A stretch of DNA of 64,000 bases from Linnemannia schmuckeri (lineage: Eukaryota > Mortierellomycota > Mortierellomycetes > Mortierellales > Mortierellaceae): assembly GCA_029449235.1 (NCBI GenBank), contig JANATG010000008.1, positions 1,488,001-1,552,000 on the forward strand. The letters run 5' to 3'. Below the pieces are notes generated by a model that saw only the letters and a program-made list of their open reading frames with translations, was not told the origin of the DNA and did no database searches. Position numbers and translations under genes: made by a program. This document shows, piece after piece, positions 1 to 10,729 of the stretch. Each line of letters opens with the position of its first letter. The stretch's first letter is position 1.

Positions 1-1130
1 TCGTACCCAGAAATGGTTGACTTCACTGCCATATCGTGGAAATTCTTGTTGTGGGTCTCCTTGAGGTCATCTAGCGTTGTTCGGAAAAGGGTGTTGATCT
101 TGTTGGCGTGATCGAGCCTTTGGGTTTGTTGCTCAATCAAGGGAGCCAGCTGAAGTTCTCGTGCAGCCTCCCGTTCCAACTTGGTGCTTTCTAGATAATC
201 CTTCAGCTTTGCGTTTGCCGCATCAAGTGTGGCTATTAAGGCAGTGTCGGAGCGAGAACAAGGACGTAAGTTTGCTAGTACTTGTACTGATTGGTGAAGA
301 TTAACACTTGTATGAAAAAGTACGCGCTAATCCCCCTAAGAACATACCCTTCGTATCAGCGGCAGCCTGTTTAACGGACGATGATGCCGCCTGGAGTTTA
401 TCAAGTTGCTCCTTAAGACGCTTCTTGGAAGTCTGTCCAAAGGCAATATATTCTTTCCTGATCTTGTTCCCCTCCTTGTGAATCTTTTCCAGTTTCTCGC
501 GCTCCTTTCGAGATGCGGCTCCGACTTGCTCGCAGACATTGGGACAATGTATATGACCGTCGAATTCATCTGAGCCATCACAGCATTCGGGATCACAGAC
601 ACCGTCGTTGAGACGTGAGGTTTTGATGTAGGCTGGGGTGTGTCCGATGTTTGAGCAGTGAAAGTATCCAGTTCCACACGCAGAGGTGCCTATTTCAGAG
701 ATGATAGTGATTAAATATTTACTTTGTGGTCAGTTATTTTTTATCACCTAAATTCAATCCATAAGATGGATTGAGATTAAAACATTTCCTTGTTTCAAGA
801 ACTGACTGTATCGTACCTGGCTCATCTGATCCATCAGGACAGTCGCAGTAGTCGTCGTTGACGGCCGTGAAGGCGATCGTCTTAGATCCATCCAGACATG
901 TCCACTGTCCTTTGGTATCCGGGGTATATAATTTAGCCCCTATGCCAATCAATTACACAAAACAGGTCATATTAGCTTACGGCTTCACAAGAACGAAAAG
1001 CGACAAAAAAAGATAAAGAACACCACTTACTCGAAGGTGCAACTCCTCGAGGCAGGTTCTTGGTAGCGACATTAGCCTGGATAAGGCTCAACGCCAAAGT
1101 GATCACAATTGGAATGCAGGTGATGCGCAT
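1..1130 (-). CDS. Glucosidase II beta subunit (PRKCSH-like), 5' part, truncated by window edge
   Basis: Noncatalytic subunit of ER alpha-glucosidase II, which trims glucose from N-glycans and retains the catalytic alpha subunit in the ER lumen. Exons by splice signals and phase: 1130-1031, 939-817, 689-348, then 232 to beyond the left edge. The ATG at 1130 opens a signal peptide (MRITCIPIVITLALSLIQA). The encoded order is a PRKCSH N-terminal region with two LDLa-type cysteine modules, each carrying the Ca-binding DCPDGSDEPG / ECCDGSDE type motif, then a Lys/Glu-rich coiled coil. The C-terminal mannose-6-phosphate-receptor-like domain and HDEL-type signal, expected in the family, would lie outside the window. 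Family assignment is strong because module order and motifs match; exon 4 is open-ended. The ATG is preceded by a region of about 4 kb without a recognisable gene. Confidence 0.9.
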
Positions 1131-4100
1131 GGTCCCTTGTCTCTGTTGTCGTGTTTCTTTATGCCGCAGTCCTGTGTACTGTTTCTCTCCTAATAGGAAA
1201 AACTCTTTGTCGCTTTGCTGGTCTCGAACTTTGTGAGTAGCCGAAGAAAAAGTCGCGTCGTTCGCGTTTGTCGTGTAATGGAAAGTGAGAAGACGATGGT
1301 TCTCTTTACCATGGGAGGGACGCATAAAAAATACGTGACGTAACTCACGGGTTGATTTGATTGGTCGAGATTAAACAACTTATCGTCTCGAGTCAAGTCA
1401 AGCACAAAACAAACGCGACAGGCAGCTTTCATCCTTCGCACCCTCTCCTTTTCACTTTATCCCCCGCGGCAAGAGTGTCAACAACAACCAAAGCAGGGTC
1501 TATTACAAACCAAACTAGGTTATTGTTTATGGGCACAAAGAACAGTTGAGGTGAGGTTGTTTGTACCTCGACTTACAGTCGACCGTTGAACCAAACAAGA
1601 AATAGCCACGTTATGATTGTCGTCACTTCCGAGGGGATAAGGCAAGGGAAGGAAAACAAGGAAGGAAGGAAGAGATGGAAAGGCACTTTATCATACTTTT
1701 TTTGTGGTTTGTCGGAGGACAATTGTTCCTCTCTTTTTCTTGGACTTTTGGTTAGTACTTCTAACCAGTTTTGTTTTTGTGGGTGTGTGGAGATTCACCA
1801 AGCAGGGCAGGCCCAGCCATTCGGAGCCACGCTAGCTCAGGTAAGCATCCCCGATTGAGTAGGGAAACAAGGGCGCAAAAAGAAGGAGAGAGGTAAAGAG
1901 AGAGAGAAAGAGGGAGAGAGATAGTCTATCACATAATGCGAGTTTCACCTCAATTTCTCTGACCATGGTGCCCAACCGACAATAAGTTTGGACACATGTC
2001 CAACCTTGGGCGTAAAGCCAACAAACAAATGGTCTCAAGATCCATGGGCGTGTGGGTTGAGGTTCAAATTCCGAGAGAGAGAAATAATGAAAAACGTGCA
2101 CAGCGTGGCAACTTTGTATTTTTTGCATTCCTTACTTTCTGAGAGGTGGGGAGAGAGAAGGAAGAAGGGTCTCGGCCCTATCTCCTATCCCTCTCTCCGG
2201 TTTTCCTCCCCTCGATTTACCGTTAAAGGATATGGGGTACAGAAACTAAACTTGAGTCGAGACAGAAAAATAGAAGTGAGCCAGAGCAAGAGTGGGGTAC
2301 AAGAGAGGATTAATTATTTTGGACACGAGTGAAGGTTTACTTTGGGTGAAGTAAGAAGAAGATTGGAGCCTGATTTTTTTTAGTTCTCTTTTTTTTTCTC
2401 AAATGCATGTTGGAAACCAGGACGTAGCTTTGGGGTCAGCACAATAAAGGATGGTGCATGTATGAGAGAGGGAGACAGAAGAACGAAGGAATGAGAAAAT
2501 GAGAGAAGACTGTCTACGAGACAGAGCAAAAGAGTATGTGCGTAGGTGTCAGTGCCAAGAAGGAGACCTGCTGATCAACGTTGTTTGTTTTTGATAGTTT
2601 GTTTGTCGAGAACAATGCATTGTCGCGCATTTGTGGAGACGGTCCGATTAGGCAAGAAGCAAACGACGGGATGAAAATTGCGAAGCGCCGAGAGGGACGA
2701 GAGGGTGAAGGAGGTGAACAGCCCCCGAGGGATTTGCCTTTTTCTTTGTGTCCACTGGCAGTTGAAAAAGGACGTCCCTGGTATTCTTTTGGATGAGAGA
2801 GAGACAGAAAAAGGAAGAGAGAAGACTGGGCATCTACCCTTTTTTTCTGATACATTTGTCATCTCACTCTCCGGAAGAATGGATGCTGCTGCACCTTGCT
2901 GGCTGGAAGAATAGGAGAATAGAACTGGGCAAGAGCGAAAGAGAGAAAAAGGAAGAAAAGAGAGAAAGAGAATGAGAGAAGAGAAAGGGAAGGAAGGAGG
3001 AATGAGCAGCAACATAAAAGAAGGTTTTGCATCTTCAAATGACTGAATGAATCGAAATTCTCTCACTCTCTCGCTTCTACATTCAAACAAACTCGATGAT
3101 GTGTGAACTGTCGCAGAAGGCTCTCATCTCTCTCTCTTTTCTTCTCTTCGCTTCTTACACTCTTCTTTTACACACATAGGGTCTGGCTGTTTGTTTTCGA
3201 GGGTTGGTCCAGATCCGATCTGACGCTAGTGCAAAGGGTAAAGGGTCAACGAAAAAAAACAAGGGAAAACATAGTTTTTATTGTTTGTGGAGCTTGTGTC
3301 CAATGCGCCCTCATAGCCTCTTCTCAATCCAATTGGGCCCAGAACGCGCGGATCCTTTCGTCTACCTTTTTCGCTCGCATTGATTGTCGATTGCCTCTTG
3401 TTTGCCTTCAAATCGCCCCCCGTTTTTTTTCCCTTGGCATCTCATTTATTTTTCTAACTAGTAACGGAATTTTGTTGTTGGTTGGTTATTATTCACGTTC
3501 TTCGTCTAGAGGTATTGCTGGAGATGTATTTGCTCTTTTGTCTCGTTCACTCCTTACTGCTTCTTTCTTGTACCGGAAGTGTAGTACTTCCTCTCTCTCC
3601 TGCTCCCTCGTTCGTTCGTTCGTTCATTCGTTCGTTCTCCCAAGTTTTGAGCACGCACAGCCAGGTAGCAACAAACAGGTTGCGGACAAAGAAAAAAGAA
3701 AAAAAAAAAAAACTCCCGTTTTCAATTTCCGAGATGGTAGGCGATAGGGACATGGACAGAGGAATTTTCACGATCTCTTTTTTCATTTCACGTCTCGATT
3801 ATATTGTCCATTTGCCAATCCAATCGTAGATTAGAATCTTGGATTAGACCATTGGCTGCAAGAAAAAAGATGCTGTTCTGTTATTTGTTGGTTTTGTTGG
3901 TGTTGTTGGTGTTGCTTCTGTTGTTTGGAGGTGAGGTGGGAGAGTGAAAAATGAAAGGAAAGAAAAAAAAGATCCAAGCGGTAAGTGATGTGGGATGATG
4001 TCTGAACTTAGTGCATAAAAAAGAGATGGGACAATAACAAAGAGCCAGCCAAAACAAGGAGGAAATGTACTGTATGTGTTTCTATTCAGAAACAACATCA

Positions 4101-5153
4101 GTCTCCAATGGCATGGGTATGGGGTACGTACCATGCATACTTGTTGTTGCTTTTGACGAGAGGCGATGTTGTTGGTGCTTTTGTTGTTGGTCCATGAATT
4201 GTATTGTGCTTGTGTTTTGTTGTGTTCTTATTTTTTGCTTGCAGGTCGAACAGACAACGGGAAATAGAGATGAGAAAGATATGCACATCAATTTGGAAAT
4301 GAAAAAGAAAGAGTTGTGGGATAGGATGGGATGGGTAAGGGAAAAACAAAAACGAAAGCGAAATGTAGAGCCGAGCGGAGCATATTTCAGGCAGGCAAAA
4401 AGAACCGATGTAAATCGATGCAATACCCAAAGGTGTCCACCAAGGGCGGACTAATGGGGTGGAAGTAAAACGTTCAAGTATAGTATCGTACTGAGGCAGG
4501 GTAAAAGGAAGGAGTGGGTGAAGGGGGAAAGAAAGAAAGAAAAAAAAGTAAAACGAGAGTGCGATGTGTGAGCACCGGCGTGGCCCAACCTTGTTTTGTA
4601 TGAGTGTAAAAAAGGACAAAGTGCATTAGTCAAGTCAACCGTCTCCTTACCATTCATTCCATGCCATGAGAACAGGAACAGCCTCCAATTGATATTCAAT
4701 AATCCCTTCAACACCCATTGCTAGCACTTACATTTCACCCCTTGTCCTCTCTCTTTTCTCTTTCCTTTCCTTTCCTTTTCTTTTTTCTTCTTTTCCCCAC
4801 TTTTCGATCCTCTCTTCATTCATTCCTATCCTTCACGTATCGCGGATTGCTTTCTCTTCTCTCACTTTCACTCCCATCCACTTGTCCTTCCTTCCTTTAC
4901 TCACTCACTCACTCACGCACTTACACGCACTCTCCACGTTGATACATTTTTCATTCATTTTCACCCTTCACTTCCGCACGTTGTTCCTGTCTCTGACTTC
5001 GCCTCTTTGTACAAATTAACCGACCATCCATCGATCACCCTTCCCCCTTCTTCGTCTTCTTTGTCTAACGTTTCAACCCTTTTTCCTCCTTCACTCCTGT
5101 TCAACAAACGATACCCTTCACGCTCATTTATATCCATATCCATAACCATAAAC
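1131..5153. other. 4-kb divergent intergenic region, homopurine/homopyrimidine rich
   Basis: No gene is recognisable here. ORFs are short and low-complexity on both strands. Long purine-rich (about 1860-1920, 2790-3000) and pyrimidine-rich (about 3120-3170, 4735-4935) tracts alternate, plus GTTGTT runs near 3890-3920 and 4150-4190. The stretch separates two divergently transcribed genes, so it should hold both promoters and 5' UTRs. The pyrimidine-rich run ending near 5150 is typical of leader DNA upstream of the gene starting at 5154. Confidence 0.5.
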
Positions 5154-7771
5154 ATGCTCAGCGCAGAACTTCGTTCCCAACCTCAAAACCGCACCCAGCG
5201 CGCACTCAGCATGGCCTCAGAAACACAAAAGTCTAGGGACGTCGTCGTCAGCGCCTATTCAAAACCTCACCTCCACGACCTTGATGCATACTACTCCCAA
5301 TTTAACCCCTCGACCCGTGCAAAGGCAACCGCACAAGATGCCACCACTTCCCCTTCACCAGCATTACCTTCACGCCTTTCCGACGCCACACCTTATTTTG
5401 AAAAAGTCGACCTCTACAAGCGCCCAACCTCCTCTCCCATGCCACCTCATACACCTGCCAACCTCGAGGCCAAACGCCAGAGGCACGAGCAACTACTCCA
5501 CCAGCAACAACAACAAGACAGGCTTGAGCGTCAACAGGCCAAGCAGGAGCGGAAGCAGAAGCAGCAGGACTACAAGCAGATGTACCAGAACCAATTCAAT
5601 TACCAGATCCAGATGGATGAGAAGGAGAAGAAGACACGGCGCCAGCAACGTTCACAGCCCATCTATATCCCCCCCTCCGCCAACACCTCCTCCGAAATCT
5701 CTATCTTCTCAACAGGCACCTCAGACACCCTTTCATCCCAGCTCTCTGCACCCACAAACGAGATGTACTACTATGCCAGCCGGCACCCGCAGCGTGAACG
5801 GTCCAACTACTATTACCAAGACTACTCTACCTCCTCCTCCCAACAGTCCCGTCTTGACAGTCTTTCCTCGACCACATCGGGGTCTTCATCATCCCACAAA
5901 ACAAAAGTCTCCGCGGAACAAACACGCTCACTCAGTCTCAAGACTCAGTCAACAAAGTCAATGTATGATCTCCGCCCCTGGTACGGCGCTCCGCAGTCTC
6001 CGGGCTTGGAACACCAGCGAGATTATGAGAGCGATGAGACACTGTCGCAGGGCTGGGATTCGTTGATGGACACACTTCATTCCCCCACGATGGCCTCCCC
6101 ACTCGATGCAACTTATTGGGAATCCATGTCGAGGGACGACCTGGGAACCGAGCAGATCGAGACATCACTCGAGAACTTGACCTTGGCACCCGCTGACAGC
6201 AAGAACGGCAAGGGTAGATACATGTTGGGTAAGATTCAGTTCATTTTTCTGCCCTGTAGAGTTTTTTGCGGCTCTCATCTTTTTCTTCTCCACTCCACTT
6301 CTCTTTTACTTTCCACTTTCCGCTCTTTTCCCTTCTATGAAATCTATCGAATGGTTTTGGACTCTTTTCCCAAGAGCCTCGTTTCTGGGGTGTGTGGGAG
6401 AGAGAGAAACGAGAGAACTCGACTGCTCATTCACTGGTGGTACAACTTCTGACCAAGTGAGGAAAGGAATGGCGCCAATGGTGAATAGTCTAATGGTCGT
6501 TGGAGCTTGGAGCACTATCCAATTTGTTTCGTATTGCGAGACAAGTACCTGTGCACTCCCTGTTTCTCCTTGTTGACCTTTGCCTTTTTTTTTGCGCAAT
6601 GGAGCATTAACTACACACGTGTACTGGATTGAAGAACAACATCTGTTTTATTTTTCCCTTTTCACTAATCTTTTTTTTTACTATGTGCGTAATTTGTTTA
6701 CTTGATGTAGTCTTGGGTGCTAACGGTCGAACAGGTTTGGAAGTTGTGAGGCAGGCTCTTGGGCGGAATTACAGGGTCACAGCCTTCGTCAGGGACGACA
6801 GGGCCCTGGTTGAGGATGCCTCCCTCCGCAAGCACCAGAATCTGCTTATCGTCCGAGGTTCGCCAACGTGCCAAAATGATATTGATCGCTGTGTCGATGG
6901 CCAAGATGTTATTATTAACGTTATTGGGGTATGTTGTTTTTTGTCTCTTTTATTATTGGCCCCATGACTTTTTGCCTTTATGTACTGAATGACATGTAGG
7001 AAGCAATTGAGCCATGTTTATTCACAGTACGTATATGTTTTGTGGTTACTGTTCTAATTGCTACATAGGCACGACCCATGTCGGGTGATACCACTATCAG
7101 CTCCCATTCTCAAGTTGTCTTGAACAACTCCATGAAGAAGCATGGTAAGTTTCCATCCACTTGTCTCGATTGACCTTGCTGTCATTCAAAACTACATACT
7201 GTTTCCATTGCCGATTCTAATTCACCTCTTATTCTCTTTCCGTGTATTGGTTTATGCAGGTGTCCGACGGTTGATTGTGGTGACCTCATATGGCTGTCTC
7301 GGCCTCCGAAACTACCTCATCAGCACCAAACGCCTCTTCTCGCGCATGTTTATGACGGGGATCCTAAAGGACAAGGTACTTCAAGAAGATATCATCCAAC
7401 GCGATTCAGCCTCAATCGATTGGTCCATCATCCGCCCAGTCACCCTCAAAGACGGCGAACTCTCAGAGAGGTACTGGGTCAGTTCTGACAAGCTGCCCAA
7501 AGATAACAAAATCAAGATCCTATCGCGACACGACTTGGCGTATTATATGCTCGAGATTGTCAACATGCCGCGTGAGTTTAACACGATCCGGAGTATTGCT
7601 GGCAAACCGAAACCGTTCAAGACCAAACCCTACTGTCCCTTTGAGCGGCGGCGAGAGGCACAAGAACAAGTCAAAGCCAAGCTGCAGAAGGAGATGGAGA
7701 AGGAGCAGAAGGAGAAGGAGCTCGAGAGGGAGCGGGAGCAGTCCCTAGCCGCCGTGTCTAGCAAAAACTAG
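5154..7771 (+). CDS. NAD(P)-binding NmrA/SDR-like protein with long disordered N-terminal extension
   Basis: Exons 5154-6228, 6711-6928, 7000-7026, 7069-7144 and 7260-7771 join in phase to give 635 residues. Residues 1 to about 355 are low-complexity (Ser/Gln/Tyr rich, with a Gln/Arg-rich coiled-coil stretch near 100-165) and match no domain I know. Immediately after, a Rossmann fold begins: MLVLGANGRTG carries the GxxGxxG dinucleotide-binding signature of atypical SDRs (NmrA / biliverdin reductase-B-like). It is followed by VTSYGCLG, a beta-strand/active-site-like segment, and a WSIIRP motif typical of the family. The C-terminus is a highly charged Lys/Glu helix. Substrate is unknown; cytosolic redox sensing or reductase activity is inference. 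The splice that creates the glycine motif (TTG G^TC TTG) fixes the fusion of the two halves in one frame. Exon 3 is only 27 nt. Confidence 0.8.
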
Positions 7772-8651
7772 TGCCGTAGACTCCTATACTAAAAAATGAC
7801 CATGCAGCATGCTTATTGTGCTCATGCATTGTTTTGCGTTGCGTTGCATTTTTGCATTTGTTATTTGTTGGTATGTCCAAAAGTACATTTGCTGGTAAGG
7901 GGGGAGCGATGGAAGGCTGAGAAAGGTCTTTTTTTGAAAAGGACTACAACAGAAATAAGATCTCCGAGGGGCTAGGGCTATAGGTGGCGGTGGTGGTAAT
8001 GAGCCAAGCAAGAAAAAAAAAAAAAAAAAAAAAAAAAGAGGCAGCAACAGCAAAGTAAATTGACCCCCAACATTATTTTTTTGGAGAGAAAGAGAGAGAG
8101 AGTAAGAAAGAGTGAGAGAGAAAAAGAGAGAAGCGGAGCTGCACCACATCCTAAACCATGGCTTCTTTTTTGCCAAGTAAGACTTCAATGCCAGTGCGAC
8201 AGACATGTGGGCGAGGGAGAGACACAGCCCTATGCGGTAGTATGAGTCTGGTGACCTCCCATAGACAATGAAGAAAGTGCACCACAGGACATACATGGAG
8301 AATAGGGCGACAATAGCTGTCATAATAACAAGAAGGAAAAAAAACCCTGCCCTGTTGAGAGCAAAATATTCAAATCAGTCCAATCGTCCAGGCACCATCA
8401 GTGCAGTAGGTGGAACGAATAAACAACACACAGAAGCCCTTTCCTTTCCTTTCCTTCTCCCTCCACACGACCGCTCTCTCTATCTATTCTTAACTCCTTC
8501 TATCCCCTTGTTTTCTTTTTCTTCTTTTCTTTCTTCTCCTCCCTCTTTCCACTCTCTCTTCCTCGTCTTCTTCCATCTCCAGCGGTCCATTCCTACCTTC
8601 ATTTCATTCCTCTCATTCATTCACACCCAATCGACAAACAAAGAATCACTC
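7772..8651. other. Intergenic/promoter region with A25 tract
   Basis: No gene seen. Contains a run of 25 A (8013-8037), GA-rich repeats (8083-8135) and a pyrimidine-rich leader (about 8440-8600) just before the next ATG at 8652. Confidence 0.4.
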
Positions 8652-10288
8652 ATGGCTGACGATAGGACCCCTTTGCTCGGCAGCGTTGCTGGCAGCAGCA
8701 GCAATGCCACTTCTACACACAACAAGGACTCGAAAAGAGAGCGTCTCTTGAACATGACCCCTCGCCAAAGCTTTCTCTTGCTCTTGGCCCTTATTATCAC
8801 CACTTTCACCGGCGTGTACTTCTTGGTCAAGTACACCCTCCCCAAGGATATTCCTGAGTAAGACAACGAACGCACTGCGAAACGCAAACGCAGCGGAGTG
8901 GGTGGCTAGGGAGGATTCAGGAACAAAAAATAACGAATCGTGGGGATTCGCTACCACCCTTTTTTTTTGTCGTGTGTTCACCAATTGCACTCGACCTGTG
9001 TCTGACTTGAAGTTTTGTATATTTGATACACCACCATCGTGACATAGGGATCAGCGCGAGTGGCTCAAGTTCCCCAGATCTGCAGAGGATGTCCAGCACT
9101 TGAGCATCCTTCTTGAGGGATACCTCCAGCAGCACTACTACCAGGTCCTCTTTGTCTTCATGACCCTCTACATCTCGTAAGTCTCGCTCAAGTATCATCA
9201 CAACTCCCTTCAGCTGTTTCATGTCCAATTCATTATGAACAATGTGTGCCTAACCGCAAGGGAATACTTCTCCGTCTTTACGTTTCATAGGGTTCAGGCA
9301 TTTGCTATCCCTGGATCGGTCATGTTGTCGGTTCTTGGAGGCGCCTTGTTCAAGCTCTGGAGAGGTATCTTCATTGTCCTGTTCTGCGCCAGTTTCGGAT
9401 CCCTTTGCTGCTACACCATCTCGTGGTATGTCTGCCACCCCATTGTCGAGAAGTATCTCAAGAAGAGGATTCAGCAGCTCTCCGTCAAGGTATAGTGTAT
9501 ACCCTATTTGTGTTTACTCAGCAAACAAATGTTTCCCACTGTTATGGTCAAAAAGAATGCCGCCAAAAGTATTTAGCCTGGAAAAAAAAAAGTAAGTATG
9601 CTTTCAGTCGACTAATCTATACTGTCCGTTTGTCACTCTCGTGTTTCTCCTTCGTCGTTACTATTTGATATAGATTGAAGCCAAGAGGGACGAACTCTTC
9701 TTTTATTTCGCCTTCTTGCGCGTTACACCCTTCATTCCCAGTAAGTGAGAGAGCAGGAGCTGCATGCTTATTTCTGTCCTGAGCACCCCACCTGTTTGCG
9801 AAACATTGAAGACGTATTTCCAAGAGACAGCCTGCTGACTGACCTTTTTTTGTTTTCGTTGTTGCCCTTTTCTAGACTGGTTCATGAACGTCGCTTCGCC
9901 TCACTTGGGCATCCCCGCTACTATTTTTTACTTTGGCACCCTCGGTAAGTCGTCTCACAGGATTACAGGATAACAGGAGGAAAGGATGTACACGAACACA
10001 GTTCAGCAGCAGGTACAGGAACACCTTGAATTAACGCGCAAATCTACTTTTTTTTTACTGCAACTAGTCGGAGTCCTCCCCAACACGCTCGTCACTGTCC
10101 AGGCTGGTGTGACCTTGGCGGCCTTGGCTTCGCCCGACGACTTTACCTTGTTGACACCCCAGAACATTATCATGACCATTGTCATCTGCATCTGTCTGTT
10201 GATCCCTATCATCCTCCACCGCAACAGCGAGGATCCTACTGCCGGCGTCCCCAAGCCTGCATCCGAGGACGATCTTTCTCAGGTTTAA
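8652..10288 (+). CDS. TMEM41/VTT (DedA-like) domain membrane protein
   Basis: Exons 8652-8857, 9048-9176, 9291-9489, 9674-9740, 9876-9944 and 10068-10288 give 296 residues. The core matches the VTT/SNARE-associated fold of TMEM41A/B and VMP1-type ER scramblases. A first membrane helix lies near residues 35-55. It is followed by an AIPGSV re-entrant loop motif with a GGALFKLWRG segment, then FLRVTPFIPNWFMN, closely resembling the animal FLRxTPFxPNWFxN signature, and a second re-entrant-like motif (GVLPNTLVTVQAG). Family members move phospholipids across the ER bilayer and are needed for autophagosome and lipoprotein formation; that role here is inferred. The N-terminus carries an acidic/dileucine-like TPLLG motif, common in endolysosomal sorting signals. 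All introns are short and splice phases agree throughout. Confidence 0.9.
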
Positions 10289-10729
10289 GGAAGGGTCAAC
10301 TAAGCGCAATGATGTACTTATCCATTTATCCTCCCCTTTGGCCTGTTTGTTTTCATCTGCCAACAACAAATAAAGACGAAATGAAAAGGTAAACACACTA
10401 ATGCTTGTCTCCCCCTTTTTTTTTTATTGTTTGTGCATGCGGAGGAATGTTGTCAATGGAAAATAAAGGATACTAGTAGACAGGACGTAGTTATTGCTGA
10501 CAGACAGGATGGTTGAGAATGGACATATCTTCACTCTCACTCCTTTTTTTCTGAGTTTTGACAGACCATCTGCATTCCAGTCAACTTTTGTTTCTTTTTT
10601 TGTTCTTCCAATCCTTTTTTCCATTCCTCTCTCTTTCTTTTCTCTTCACATCTCCACCGCCACTCTCGCCCCACGTACCAAACAAACCTCACTCATATCA
10701 GGATTTACAACAAACAACCTATACCACAA
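10289..10729. other. Intergenic region with pyrimidine-rich leader
   Basis: Holds the 3' end of the VTT gene and the promoter of the next gene. A pyrimidine-rich stretch (about 10580-10650) precedes the ATG at 10730. No other gene is seen. Confidence 0.35.

Noticed and set aside
2575..3090. 171-residue minus-strand ORF
   Set aside because: Composition follows the purine-rich plus strand, with no domain, conserved motif or plausible splice partners.
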